From Dysgonomonas sp. 521 (GTDB lineage: Bacteria; Bacteroidota; Bacteroidia; Bacteroidales; Dysgonomonadaceae): a stretch of DNA of 37,640 nt. Numbering within the stretch: position 1 is the first letter of the stretch; every line of letters starts with the position of its first letter. The stretch lies in assembly GCF_010501055.1 (NCBI RefSeq), contig NZ_QVMO01000037.1:1-37640 (forward strand), written 5' to 3'. A program made the translations under genes and the position numbers. The notes beneath the pieces are model-generated. The model made no database searches. It was not told the DNA's origin and saw nothing but the letters and a program-made list of their open reading frames with translations. Shown here one piece after another: positions 25,749-34,765 of the stretch.

Positions 25749-27026
25749 TTACTCAGTGTAAAATTTAATAAGTTGTTCAAGCGCTTTGCGGCATGCAGGG
25801 CAAAAGCCGCGGCATGTATTTGTCTTCATCCTGCAATCGGCGGCAGGGCGGTAAATACCTTTAGATGAATAGCCCGCGCCCTCAAATACGCCTACCGGAT
25901 ATTTGTCTGCCATACTCACACTGGTGGGTACAGGTGTGCCTTTGGCCAAGAGGTTGTTCCACTTCGGCTTGAAGTCTACAAGTGTAGTAATGTTCGGTTC
26001 CCATGGTTCCACATCGAACGGATATGTGTCGCTGAAAGTATCCCCTTCGTAGAAATATTCATCGGCAAGCCCTCCGAAGCTGTGACCAAACTCATGTACT
26101 ACAACGGGTTTGAAATCCGGATGCCCTGTTGTGGTCAGTGTATACGCATTGAATATACCTCCGCCGCCATACACATCGGTATTAGCCAGTATGATAATAT
26201 GGGCGTAAGGTATCCCCGCTATCATATTGTGTATATCTTTTACGTTGGATGTAGTCAGGTAGCGGTCCGAATAGAAGGTGTCGAAGTGTGAGTGAAACGC
26301 TGTTTCGTTCCATCTGCTTTCGCGGGGTACGCTTACACCGGAGTCCTTCGATTCGGTCTCCACGGCTATAAAGTTAAACCTGTCCCTCATCTCATCGAAC
26401 GGGCTGTGAGCCAGTATCTGCTCACAGGCAATGGCGGCATGTTCCCTGAATTTACCCATTTCGGATAGCGTGTAACCTTCTGCCAGAATGACTACATTGA
26501 TAGATTTGTCCGTTGCCCCGCCCTGATGTACAATTGTATATGGGGGAATGTTCTTTAATCCTTTTTTCTTTATCAGTATGTCCTGCGGGTCTACAGTATG
26601 TTTTAATGCAGGATTGTACGTACCGTCTTTTTCGCGCAGCAGTACTTCCACATCTATTTTGCTTTTTGGGAAAGGGATAAGGAATGAATTCTCAAAACTT
26701 TTTCTTACTGTGGATGCTTCGGGTATGGTCTGCCATTCCTGAAACAAGGTGCTGAACGATTCCATGTATATGCATTTGCCCGTACTTTGGTCGGTTACCT
26801 TTATTTGTCCGTTTCCCTGCCGGCACAGTTCACCCAGATGGTGCCTGCGCCCAGCCCACAGGGGCAATTGGTTCAGTTGTTCCAATGAGACGGTCTGAGA
26901 CTTGTCGTCTCCCGTAAAAATATAATCAACCCGTAGCGACTTATTTTCGAAATAGTCATCGAAATTCTGGCACCGGGCAACTGTCGTAAAAAGTAAAAGG
27001 GAAAGGCTTAACAGAAAATATTTCAT
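25749..27026 (-). CDS. M64 (IgA) family metallopeptidase
   Basis: A secreted zinc peptidase of 425 residues. An N-terminal signal peptide (MKYFLLSLSLLLFTTVARC) precedes an M64 N-terminal beta domain (about 25-150). The peptidase domain follows with NVVILAEGYT and the metal site H311-E-F-G-H315, followed by SFGGLADEYF. Four cysteines lie near the C-terminus (CRMKTNTCRGFCPACRKALE). The M64 family is named for an IgA-cleaving enzyme of Clostridium ramosum, but most Bacteroidota members have no known substrate. A TATCTTTG box at 27057-27050 gives a leader of about 20 bases. Confidence 0.92.
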   Translation of the reverse strand: MKYFLLSLSLLLFTTVARCQNFDDYFENKSLRVDYIFTGDDKSQTVSLEQLNQLPLWAGRRHHLGELCRQGNGQIKVTDQSTGKCIYMESFSTLFQEWQTIPEASTVRKSFENSFLIPFPKSKIDVEVLLREKDGTYNPALKHTVDPQDILIKKKGLKNIPPYTIVHQGGATDKSINVVILAEGYTLSEMGKFREHAAIACEQILAHSPFDEMRDRFNFIAVETESKDSGVSVPRESRWNETAFHSHFDTFYSDRYLTTSNVKDIHNMIAGIPYAHIIILANTDVYGGGGIFNAYTLTTTGHPDFKPVVVHEFGHSFGGLADEYFYEGDTFSDTYPFDVEPWEPNITTLVDFKPKWNNLLAKGTPVPTSVSMADKYPVGVFEGAGYSSKGIYRPAADCRMKTNTCRGFCPACRKALEQLIKFYTE

Positions 27027-27049
27027 AAAAAGATTCGTTTAGAATGTAA

Positions 27050-27057
27050 CAAAGATA
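27050..27057 (-). promoter_or_regulatory. Promoter -7 box of the M64 peptidase gene (TATCTTTG)
   Basis: An exact TAnnTTTG match on the minus strand 24 bases before the start codon. It shares the 191-base divergent region with the LptD promoter. Confidence 0.65.
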
Positions 27058-27177
27058 TAAAAAAATATCTCCGGACAGATACCCGGATTATATCAATTTA
27101 GGCGTATTTCTTAGTGGAGAGAGTGAAAATTTATACTTTTTTTGATTTTTCATATTATGCATTCTTATATAATTGAT

Positions 27178-27185
27178 TAGCTTTG
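27178..27185 (+). promoter_or_regulatory. Promoter -7 box of lptD (TAGCTTTG)
   Basis: An exact TAnnTTTG match 33 bases before the lptD ATG, giving a leader of about 25 bases. Confidence 0.65.
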
Positions 27186-27217
27186 CATCCAAATATACTA
27201 TTGTTTGATATCTCTAC

Positions 27218-30046
27218 ATGAGAAAGTTTCAGTACCTAACGTATACGCTCCTTTTCGCCCTGTTTTCTGTGCCTTTCTGGGGTGCACAGTTCTCCCGTAC
27301 AGAGCACCGGGTTGTACGTTCTGACAAAGTATCCGATTCTCTTCCTCCCGATTCCACCCCGCCCCGTATACGGCTCAGCAGGGATTCTGCCCGCAATATG
27401 CTCAACGATTCGATACGGATACAACAGGATTCGTTGCGGATGAGGAGTGATAGCCTCGCTACTGATACAGTGAAGAAGAAAAAGACCGTACTGGACGCTA
27501 TTGTAGACTATTCGGCAAACGACTCCATCGTGCTCCTGTCGGGCAACTGGGGTTACCTGTATGGCGATGCCGATGTGAAATATACAGATATTTCGCTCAA
27601 GGGAGAAAAAATCTGGATGAACATGGACAGCAGCCTCCTTTATTCCACCTACGGGCTCGATTCTGTGGGAAAAGAGTTCGGCTATCCTGTATTTACCGAC
27701 CGTGGCACCGACTATGAGTCGAAAACGATGAAATACAACTTCAAGACCAAGAAAGGATATATTACCAATGTAATCACGACACAAGGCGAAGGCTATATCG
27801 TAGCCAACAAAGCAAAGAAGAATGAGGACAACTCGTTCTTTATGCGGGATGGGAAATATACTACCTGCGACGACCACGAGCACCCTCACTTCTATCTGGC
27901 ACTGACAAAGGCGAAGGTAAAGCCCAAAAAGAATGTGGTGACAGGCCCTGCGTACCTCGTTATCGAAGATCTGCCCTTACCTATAGGGCTTCCGTTCGGC
28001 TTCTTCCCGTTTTCGGAAAAATATTCTTCGGGGGTCATTATGCCGTCTTATGGCGACGAACTGGAGAGAGGATTCAACCTGAGGGATGGAGGTTATTACT
28101 TTGCTATCAGCGACAATATAGACTTAGCCCTTACAGGAGAAATATACACAAAAGGTACATGGGGGCTTAATGCGCGCTCATCGTACCGCAAGCGTTATAA
28201 GTATTCCGGTAATTTCGATGTCGGTTATCTGGTAACAAAGCTAGGAGAAAAAGGTATTGATTACTCTATAGCCAAAGACATGAGAATAAACTGGTCGCAC
28301 TCGCAAGACCCAAAGGCGAATATGTTCAGGACGATATCGGCGAGCGTGCAGTTTTCTACAAGTTCTTACGACCGCAACAGCCTGACTACAGCCTATACAC
28401 CTGCCGGAACAAATAATACAAAAAGTTCGACTGTAAATATTACACAGAAAATACCAAACTCGCCTTGGAGCATATCAGGATCGATGAGCGTGAACCAACG
28501 TACACAGGACTCTACGATATCGATGACACTCCCTAACCTGACAATAACAATGAGCCGTGTAGCTCCATTTAAGCGAAAGGAAGCTGTAGGGGAAGAAAAA
28601 TGGTACGAAAAAATACAGATGAGCTATACCGGAGACCTGAGAAATAGCATTACGACCAAGGAAGACCAATTGTTCAAATCCAACCTGCAAAAGGACTGGA
28701 TACACGCCATGAAGCATACGATACCTATTTCGGCCACCTTTAGCGCTATGAACTACCTGAATATCACACCTTCTATCACTTACACTGAACGGTGGTACAC
28801 CAGTAAAATAGAAAAGCGGTGGAATACCGAGACACGTCGGGCAGAAATAGTAGATACTACTTATTCGTTCAACCGTGTATATGACTTCAATTTCTCGCTG
28901 GGTTTCCAAACCAAATTATACGGTATGTTTACCCCTCTGTTCGCTAAAAAGACCCAAATAAGGCACGTATTCACGCCAAGCATAAGCTTCAGTTATGCAC
29001 CCGATTTTAGCAACAGCCGTTTCGGATTCTACGAATCTATGTATTTTTACGATTCGCAGGGCAACTGGGTAGAGCAAAAATACTCACCTTACGAACAGGG
29101 AATGTTCGGCTATCCAAGTAAGGGTTCGCAGGGGATGATTAATTTCAGCTTCGACAATAATGTGGAGATGAAGATGAGGAATGCTGAAGACTCGGTAAGG
29201 AAAATCAGCCTGATAGATAATCTGGGTATCAGTTTTAGCCACAACCTGATGGCTAAGGAGTTTAAATGGAGTGATATTAACATGGGGCTTCGCCTCAAAT
29301 TCAGTAAAACGTTTACCGTTAATCTGAATGCCGCCTTCGACCCGTATATGTACAAAGCCAATATCAACGAAAGTACAGGGGACGTAACCAGCCTTACGAG
29401 AGTTGACAGGCTGCGTATCAGCAACGGAAGAGGATTCGGACGCCTGCGTAGTACAGGGTATTCCATATCTCCGTCCATCAATCAGGATACGTTCAAGAAA
29501 TGGTTTGGCGGAGGTGACTCCAAGAAAGATTCTGACAAGAAAGACGGCGCCGCACCTCCCGCCGAGGGGGAAAATACAGAACCTACAGAAGGCGGAGAAC
29601 GTAAAAGCCTGTTGGAATCGAAGAAAGACGATAACGAGTACGATGAAGACGGCTATGTGAAAAATGAGATTAAGTGGAATCTGGGTATCAGTTTCTCCAT
29701 GAACTACAATTACAATACAAGCCGGTTTACCGAGCCCGACAAAGATGGTTACGCCGAGTATAAAGGACGTTTAACCAAGGCGCTCAGCCTCAACGGGAAC
29801 ATACAGCCTACCCGCAACTGGAGTTTCAACTTTAATGCCAGCTACGACTTCGACGCGGGAAAAATAGCGTATATGAGTTGTAACCTTACCCGCAACCTGC
29901 ACTGCTGGTCTATATCCGCCAGTTTCAACCCTGTAGGTGCATACAAATCATATTATGTATCGTTGCGTGCAAGTTCTTCGCTGCTCCAAGACTTGAAATA
30001 CGAGCAGCGCGGACGTGCCTCAAGCTACGACCCTAACTGGGATTGA
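27218..30046 (+). CDS. lptD: LPS assembly protein LptD (Bacteroidota type)
   Basis: The outer-membrane beta-barrel that inserts lipopolysaccharide into the outer leaflet; 942 residues. A signal peptide (MRKFQYLTYTLLFALFSV) comes first, then a low-complexity Asp/Ser linker. An OstA-like beta-jellyroll (about 90-240) includes GNWGYLYGDADVKYTD and NVITTQGEGYIVA. The LptD signature region follows with EDLPLPIGLPFGFFPF, then a long alternating beta-barrel. An unusual charged loop (about 765-820, rich in Lys, Asp, Glu and Pro) falls between late strands. The usual Cys pattern of proteobacterial LptD is not present, as expected in this phylum. Confidence 0.9.
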   Translation: MRKFQYLTYTLLFALFSVPFWGAQFSRTEHRVVRSDKVSDSLPPDSTPPRIRLSRDSARNMLNDSIRIQQDSLRMRSDSLATDTVKKKKTVLDAIVDYSANDSIVLLSGNWGYLYGDADVKYTDISLKGEKIWMNMDSSLLYSTYGLDSVGKEFGYPVFTDRGTDYESKTMKYNFKTKKGYITNVITTQGEGYIVANKAKKNEDNSFFMRDGKYTTCDDHEHPHFYLALTKAKVKPKKNVVTGPAYLVIEDLPLPIGLPFGFFPFSEKYSSGVIMPSYGDELERGFNLRDGGYYFAISDNIDLALTGEIYTKGTWGLNARSSYRKRYKYSGNFDVGYLVTKLGEKGIDYSIAKDMRINWSHSQDPKANMFRTISASVQFSTSSYDRNSLTTAYTPAGTNNTKSSTVNITQKIPNSPWSISGSMSVNQRTQDSTISMTLPNLTITMSRVAPFKRKEAVGEEKWYEKIQMSYTGDLRNSITTKEDQLFKSNLQKDWIHAMKHTIPISATFSAMNYLNITPSITYTERWYTSKIEKRWNTETRRAEIVDTTYSFNRVYDFNFSLGFQTKLYGMFTPLFAKKTQIRHVFTPSISFSYAPDFSNSRFGFYESMYFYDSQGNWVEQKYSPYEQGMFGYPSKGSQGMINFSFDNNVEMKMRNAEDSVRKISLIDNLGISFSHNLMAKEFKWSDINMGLRLKFSKTFTVNLNAAFDPYMYKANINESTGDVTSLTRVDRLRISNGRGFGRLRSTGYSISPSINQDTFKKWFGGGDSKKDSDKKDGAAPPAEGENTEPTEGGERKSLLESKKDDNEYDEDGYVKNEIKWNLGISFSMNYNYNTSRFTEPDKDGYAEYKGRLTKALSLNGNIQPTRNWSFNFNASYDFDAGKIAYMSCNLTRNLHCWSISASFNPVGAYKSYYVSLRASSSLLQDLKYEQRGRASSYDPNWD

Positions 30047-30296
30047 TTTTCGCTATTTGCCTCCTACGGAGACAATGTCTTTCAGTCAGTTCCTGCCACG
30101 GGTTTTACCCGTGGTTATACATGTTTAGTCCCTTCGGGGGAGGCTGTCACTTTTTTCATAATAAACAACTGATAACAAATAGACTATCGTCTACAGGCTT
30201 ATTACCTTTAATGAAAAGAAGCATATCCTAAGGAACTGTTAACTTAAAAAATACTCGAATCTTCTGCTCTTCGTTGTTTTTTTAACATACTTACAT
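30047..30296. other. Intergenic region with a REP-like palindrome
   Basis: CCACGGGTTTTACCCGTGG followed by TTATACATGTTTAGTCCCTTCGGGG (30096-30140) is nearly the reverse complement of the left half of 35753-35823. The first palindrome can form a stem around a TTT loop. The remainder is AT-rich leader before the purC promoter. No ORF is supported. Confidence 0.75.
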
Positions 30297-30304
30297 TAAC
30301 TTTG
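30297..30304 (+). promoter_or_regulatory. Promoter -7 box of purC (TAACTTTG)
   Basis: An exact TAnnTTTG match 46 bases before the ATG at 30350. It overlaps an in-frame TTG at 30302, which rules that codon out as the start. Confidence 0.7.
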
Positions 30305-30349
30305 GAGATAACTTTTATGTTATTATGGGGAATTAAAATATTAAGCAAG

Positions 30350-31300
30350 ATGAAGAATACTCTAGTAAATACAAATTTCCATTTTAATGGGCAGACAAAT
30401 GTGTATCATGGCAAGGTAAGAGATGTATATTCTATCGGAGACGATCTGTTAGTAATGATTACAACAGACCGTATATCCGCGTTTGATGTTGTTTTACCGC
30501 AAGGCATCCCATACAAAGGGCAGGTACTCAATCAGATTGCTGCTAAATTTCTGGATGCTACAGCCGATATTGTACCCAACTGGAAATTAGCGACGCCCGA
30601 CCCGATGGTAACAGCCGGCCTGCGCTGCGAACCTTACAAGGTGGAAATGGTTATTCGTGGTTACCTTACAGGAAGCGCATGGCGCGAATACAAAGCCGGC
30701 GCAAGGACGCTCTGCGGCGTATCTCTCCCCGATGGTATGAAAGAGAACCAGAAATTCCCGACCCCTATAATCACGCCGACTACTAAAGCTGATGAAGGGC
30801 ATGACGAAAATATATCCAAAGAGGAAATCATTGCCCAGGGACTGGTAAGCAAAGAGGAATACGAACAACTCGAAAAATATACATACGCGCTTTTCCAACG
30901 GGGGACTGAAATGGCAACACAGAAGAACCTGATTCTGGTGGATACTAAGTATGAGTTCGGAAAAAAAGACGGTAAGATATACCTGATTGACGAAATTCAT
31001 ACACCGGATTCTTCCCGTTACTTCTATGCCGACACTTATCAGGACTTGTTCGACAAAGGAGAAGAACAAAGGCAGCTATCGAAAGAATTTGTTCGCAAAT
31101 GGTTAATGGATAACGGATTTCAGGGCAAAGACGGACAAAAAGTCCCGGAGATGGATGAAGCATACTGCAACAGTGTTTCGGAACGCTACATCGAACTATA
31201 TGAAAAGATAGTCGGTGAGAAATTCACAAAAGCTGATGCAAGCAACGTAGCCGAGCGCATCGAAGAAAATGTAAGCAAATACTTAAAAAAGAGAGGATAA
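30350..31300 (+). CDS. purC: SAICAR synthase (phosphoribosylaminoimidazole-succinocarboxamide synthase)
   Basis: It joins CAIR and aspartate using ATP in purine synthesis. The 316-residue protein has [45 protein letters not shown] at the N-terminus, the [22 protein letters not shown] core and [13 protein letters not shown] late in the chain. The length matches the longer class of PurC. The start is the ATG at 30350, chosen because a promoter box lies at 30297-30304. The zeta-like gene follows after six bases, so they are probably cotranscribed. Confidence 0.96.
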   Translation: MKNTLVNTNFHFNGQTNVYHGKVRDVYSIGDDLLVMITTDRISAFDVVLPQGIPYKGQVLNQIAAKFLDATADIVPNWKLATPDPMVTAGLRCEPYKVEMVIRGYLTGSAWREYKAGARTLCGVSLPDGMKENQKFPTPIITPTTKADEGHDENISKEEIIAQGLVSKEEYEQLEKYTYALFQRGTEMATQKNLILVDTKYEFGKKDGKIYLIDEIHTPDSSRYFYADTYQDLFDKGEEQRQLSKEFVRKWLMDNGFQGKDGQKVPEMDEAYCNSVSERYIELYEKIVGEKFTKADASNVAERIEENVSKYLKKRG

Positions 31301-31306
31301 ATACGG

Positions 31307-31873
31307 ATGCCAAATCTCTATATAATATCAGGCTGTAATGGTGCGGGAAAAACAACCGCATCATACGCCATGTTTCCTGAAATGCTGGATTGTAAGGAAT
31401 TTATCAATGCAGATGAAATAGCGAAAGGGTTATCCCCTTTTCAGCCCGAAAAGGTCGCTATCGAAGCAGGAAGGCTTATGCTGATGCGCATGAATGAAAT
31501 GCTGCGTCTGCAGGAAGACTTTGCTATAGAGACAACACTGGCAACCAAATCTTATGTGAATTTTATAAAGAGGGCCCAGGCCGAAGGTTACTTTGTCACA
31601 CTGATATACTTTTGGCTCGAATCCCCCGAATTAGCAATAAAAAGGGTGGAACAGCGCGTACGCTTTGGCGGGCACCATGTGCCTGACGAAGTGGTTGTTA
31701 GACGTTATTACGCCGGAATGCGCAACCTCTTTTCACTTTTTGTACCTATAGCCGACTACTGGCTTCTGGTAGACAATTCCACAGACCCTTTCAGGATAAT
31801 AGCGGAAGGGAACAAGACTAAAATACAGGAAATTCAGGATGAGGATATATTCTTATATCTGAAAAATGTATAA
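31307..31873 (+). CDS. Zeta toxin-like P-loop kinase
   Basis: A 188-residue P-loop protein. Walker A is G9-C-N-G-A-G-K15-T. Asp36 in INADEIAKGLSP fits the substrate-binding acid of zeta proteins. FAIETTLAT holds Glu75, and a basic lid RVEQRVRFGGHHVPDEVVVRRY follows. Zeta toxins phosphorylate UDP-N-acetylglucosamine; related chromosomal proteins may have other substrates. No epsilon-like antitoxin lies upstream, where purC ends six bases before it. The gap downstream (31874-32031) carries only palindromic repeats. Toxicity is therefore doubtful and a housekeeping or repair kinase role is possible. Confidence 0.85.
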   Translation: MPNLYIISGCNGAGKTTASYAMFPEMLDCKEFINADEIAKGLSPFQPEKVAIEAGRLMLMRMNEMLRLQEDFAIETTLATKSYVNFIKRAQAEGYFVTLIYFWLESPELAIKRVEQRVRFGGHHVPDEVVVRRYYAGMRNLFSLFVPIADYWLLVDNSTDPFRIIAEGNKTKIQEIQDEDIFLYLKNV

Positions 31874-31933
31874 CGCGACAGGCACAAGGAGCAAACCTGC
31901 GCCAACCGTGGTAGGAATAATCAAAAACTTCGA

Positions 31934-32010
31934 TGTGGGCGGGCAAACCCCGCCCCTACGGGAGCATATGGCTTTGCCTGCTCCTCCCCCCTTTGGGGAG
32001 GCTGGCTGGG
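31934..32010. repeat. REP-like palindromes before ubiE
   Basis: GGGCGGGCAAACCCCGCCC and CTCCTCCCCCCTTTGGGGAGG are two short palindromes within the 158-base gap between the zeta-like gene and ubiE. They look like the common dispersed intergenic repeats of this phylum and may also act as a transcript end. Confidence 0.6.
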
Positions 32011-32031
32011 GTGTTTAACTCATAACAAACA

Positions 32032-32769
32032 ATGACATATAAAGCTGAAAAAATAGTACCCTACTCCACTTCCGAGAACAAAGGCGTACAAGTAGAGAGA
32101 ATGTTCGATTCCATAGCGGAGAACTACGACACATTGAATCATACCATGTCGATGGGCATAGATAAGGGCTGGCGCAAGAAAGGGCTATCCATGCTCAAGA
32201 AGAACAACCCGCAGAATATTCTGGACATAGCCACAGGAACAGGAGACCTCGCCATACAGGCTTATGGCATATTAGAACCCAAACATATTACAGGTATCGA
32301 TATATCCGAAGGCATGATGGACGTAGGCCGCAAAAAAGCTGCGAAGGCAGGGCTATCCGATTATATCAGCTTTGAGAAACAGGATTGCATGGCTTTGGAG
32401 ATACAGGATAACACTTTCGACGCCGCGATGGTAGCTTTCGGTGTCCGCAACTTTGAAGACCTCGACAAAGGCCTGAAAGAGATACTGCGTGTACTCAAAC
32501 CCGGGGGGCAACTAATGATACTTGAACTGACCACACCCCGCCACTTCCCTATGAAACAGGCATATTGGCTATATTCACGGCTGTTCATCCCCACTATCGG
32601 ACGCCTTATATCGAAGGACAAAACGGCGTATTCCTATCTTCCAAAATCGATAGAAGCCTTTATACAAGGAAAAGAAATGATAGCCAGCTTACTAAAGAAC
32701 GGGTTCACAAAGGCATCGTATAAGACCTATACCTTTGGTATTTGCACAATGTATCTGGCTGCGAAGTAG
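32032..32769 (+). CDS. ubiE: Demethylmenaquinone methyltransferase UbiE/MenG
   Basis: It C-methylates demethylmenaquinone with SAM in the last step of menaquinone synthesis, on the membrane side of the cytosol. The 245-residue protein carries FDSIAENYDTLNHTMSMGIDKGWR, motif I LDIATGTGDLAI, ITGIDISEGMMDVGR, and the family signature FGVRNFEDLDKGLKEILRVLKPGGQLMILEL. The C-terminal YSYLPKSIEAFIQGKEM is also typical. In this phylum menaquinone is the usual quinone, so menG may be the better name. NDH-2 at 1624 would use the product. Confidence 0.96.
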   Translation: MTYKAEKIVPYSTSENKGVQVERMFDSIAENYDTLNHTMSMGIDKGWRKKGLSMLKKNNPQNILDIATGTGDLAIQAYGILEPKHITGIDISEGMMDVGRKKAAKAGLSDYISFEKQDCMALEIQDNTFDAAMVAFGVRNFEDLDKGLKEILRVLKPGGQLMILELTTPRHFPMKQAYWLYSRLFIPTIGRLISKDKTAYSYLPKSIEAFIQGKEMIASLLKNGFTKASYKTYTFGICTMYLAAK

Positions 32770-32772
32770 GCT

Positions 32773-33309
32773 TTAAAGGAACATGCGGCACCACTCGTTA
32801 AATATCTTTACCGAGTCAGTCCCATGCTTTGACAAGCCCCGCTCTATCTTTTCTATCGGTTTTTCCTTGCCCAGATTGGTCTTTGAATAGAAGCAATCGG
32901 CAAAACAGATGATCTTTTCTTCGATGCTTACCGGACGCATATCCCTATGTGGCAGGGGCAGGCTATCTTCCTCTATTTCTTTCAGGGAGATGCCGACACC
33001 CGTATGCCTTTCGCATACGAGCCCGTGCAGGGGATACCCTTCAGCGTCCAGCAGTTCACGTCCTAAGTAGCCGTGGCAGACATAGGGGGCTATTCCGTAG
33101 CAGGCAATAGTAGGAGCGTTGGTTAAGAAGATGCCGAGATCGTGCAGCATCGCCGCCTCTCTGATAAATTCGGCATCAGCGTTCAACTCAGGATGATTCT
33201 GTACGATCGACAGGGCTTTATTCATAACATCCGCACTATGGTCAATCAGAATATTATATAACTCGGAGTCTTTCTTATAGTACTTCTCGATGATGATTAT
33301 AGGATCCAT
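32773..33309 (-). CDS. HD domain phosphohydrolase-like protein
   Basis: A 178-residue HD-superfamily protein, metal-dependent and likely cytosolic. Motifs seen: a first His in DHSADVMNKAL, AAMLHDLGIF (His-Asp), HGYLGRELLDAEG and RHTGVGIS. Members are phosphohydrolases of nucleotides or related compounds. I start at the ATG at 33309 (MDPIIIIEKYYKK), where homologues usually begin; an ATG four codons upstream at 33321 is possible. It is convergent with ubiE with three bases between stops. The substrate is unknown. Confidence 0.88.
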   Translation of the reverse strand: MDPIIIIEKYYKKDSELYNILIDHSADVMNKALSIVQNHPELNADAEFIREAAMLHDLGIFLTNAPTIACYGIAPYVCHGYLGRELLDAEGYPLHGLVCERHTGVGISLKEIEEDSLPLPHRDMRPVSIEEKIICFADCFYSKTNLGKEKPIEKIERGLSKHGTDSVKIFNEWCRMFL

Positions 33310-33612
33310 AACACATAACATTTATCGTGCATAAAATTGTGTAAGTTCACAGTAAAGGCACAGACCTGTTTATTATTTTGTAAGTATAAAACGTATCATT
33401 ATATTCTGTTTTTTACCTATTACTTCGTCTGGTACGAATAAAACAGCCAAAAACGAAAAAAGTTTTGTAATTTAGAGCAATCTTAGTACAATGTCATTAT
33501 CTCAGACAAACGTTGAAACTGAGCAAATAAGAAAGAGAACAAGACACATAAAACAAACCTCGGTAATGATTGTTTATTTTCAAAGAATAAACATATAAAA
33601 AATATTAGAAAT

Positions 33613-34752
33613 ATGTCCGAAAACGACAGCAATAAATGTCCGCTATGCGGGAAAGAAACACAAGGCGAAGAGATATTCTGCCGCGATTGCCAGGAAATAG
33701 CCCAAAACTCGTATGCCGAAGATTTACTTTATCATGATAATAAGGATACAGCCACATCCGGTTCTGATGAAAACGCATCAGGCGAAGATACACATCAGAT
33801 AGAAAATAATGATGGCATAATCCCCCCATCGGAGGGAGCAAACCGGGATACATTCTACAAGAGGAATAAAAAGATACTGACATTCTTTTTCATAGGACTG
33901 ATCATCTTCGTAATTGTTGGGATGTCCGGAGCATATATGCGTATGCAGAACAGGAATACCGAGGCAACGGAGATCGCTTTTTGGAACAAATGTATCGAAG
34001 ATAATTCCCCGTTAGGCTATTCTAAGTACCTGGTTCAGTATCCTGAGGGTAAGTTCTCCGAAGAGGCGTACCGGAAGATAGTGGAATTGCGGGACAATGA
34101 ACGTAAATCGTGGGAAAAGCTCCGCAACTCTAACGACATAGACGCTTTATTCGCATTCCTTACCGATCATCCCGAAACACCCTATGGTAGAGAGATTCGC
34201 CATGCAATAGACTCGCTTAGCTGGGTGGCAGCCCAGAAACAAAATACGGCGGATGTATATCTTGCCTATCTGGAGAATGCAAAAATAGGCAGGCTCAACG
34301 GAGAATATGCCACACCGGCACAAGAACGCTACGACTATCTGAGCCAACTGAAAACGCTGGAAGGGAAACAGTTGGATGAAGTAAAGAAGCTAGTGTCCGC
34401 ATTTTTCAAGGCTTTATCTTCGAATAACAGCAAAGAGATTCAAAAGCTATCGATGGACACGTTGAATAAATTCTATGAGTCAAAGAACTACTTGAGCAAA
34501 AACATATCCGACTCCCTGAAAACGGCCTACAAAGCAGGAAGAATAAAGAGCGTACTGTACACTCCCCTGACAGATTCGATAGACGCGATACTCGACAACA
34601 AGGGCATCTGTTTTATCACATTACCACTAAACAAAGAGGTAACATATACAGACAGGAAGAAGAAGGAGCGTTCTCGCCCGACCCTCGGTATAGAGCTTTA
34701 TAACAAGAAGTTACAGGCCGTTTATGTAAAGGGTAAGGCAGGAGACAGATAA
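33613..34752 (+). CDS. Zinc-ribbon single-pass membrane protein, unknown function
   Basis: A 379-residue protein I do not recognise by name. An N-terminal zinc ribbon uses C9-P-L-C12 and C23-R-D-C26. A 60-residue acidic linker follows, then one membrane helix at about 87-108 (KILTFFFIGLIIFVIVGMSG). The large C-terminal extracytoplasmic region is mainly helical. Its middle has two similar segments (ALIAFWNKCIEDN-type and the FLTDHPETPYGREIRHAI part) suggesting degenerate helical repeats. The final 110 residues look like a compact alpha-beta domain. A short hairpin (33571-33593) lies 20 bases upstream. Confidence 0.82.
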   Translation: MSENDSNKCPLCGKETQGEEIFCRDCQEIAQNSYAEDLLYHDNKDTATSGSDENASGEDTHQIENNDGIIPPSEGANRDTFYKRNKKILTFFFIGLIIFVIVGMSGAYMRMQNRNTEATEIAFWNKCIEDNSPLGYSKYLVQYPEGKFSEEAYRKIVELRDNERKSWEKLRNSNDIDALFAFLTDHPETPYGREIRHAIDSLSWVAAQKQNTADVYLAYLENAKIGRLNGEYATPAQERYDYLSQLKTLEGKQLDEVKKLVSAFFKALSSNNSKEIQKLSMDTLNKFYESKNYLSKNISDSLKTAYKAGRIKSVLYTPLTDSIDAILDNKGICFITLPLNKEVTYTDRKKKERSRPTLGIELYNKKLQAVYVKGKAGDR

Positions 34753-34765
34753 TTATGCTTTTTCG

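Noticed and set aside
30302..30349. Longer purC start at the TTG at 30302
   Set aside because: It overlaps the promoter box, adds 16 residues not seen in the family, and an ATG follows at the expected place.
33491..33598. 35-codon plus-strand ORF before the zinc-ribbon gene
   Set aside because: There is no promoter box of the expected form and no known family. It is rich in Arg, Thr and Gln and could be chance.
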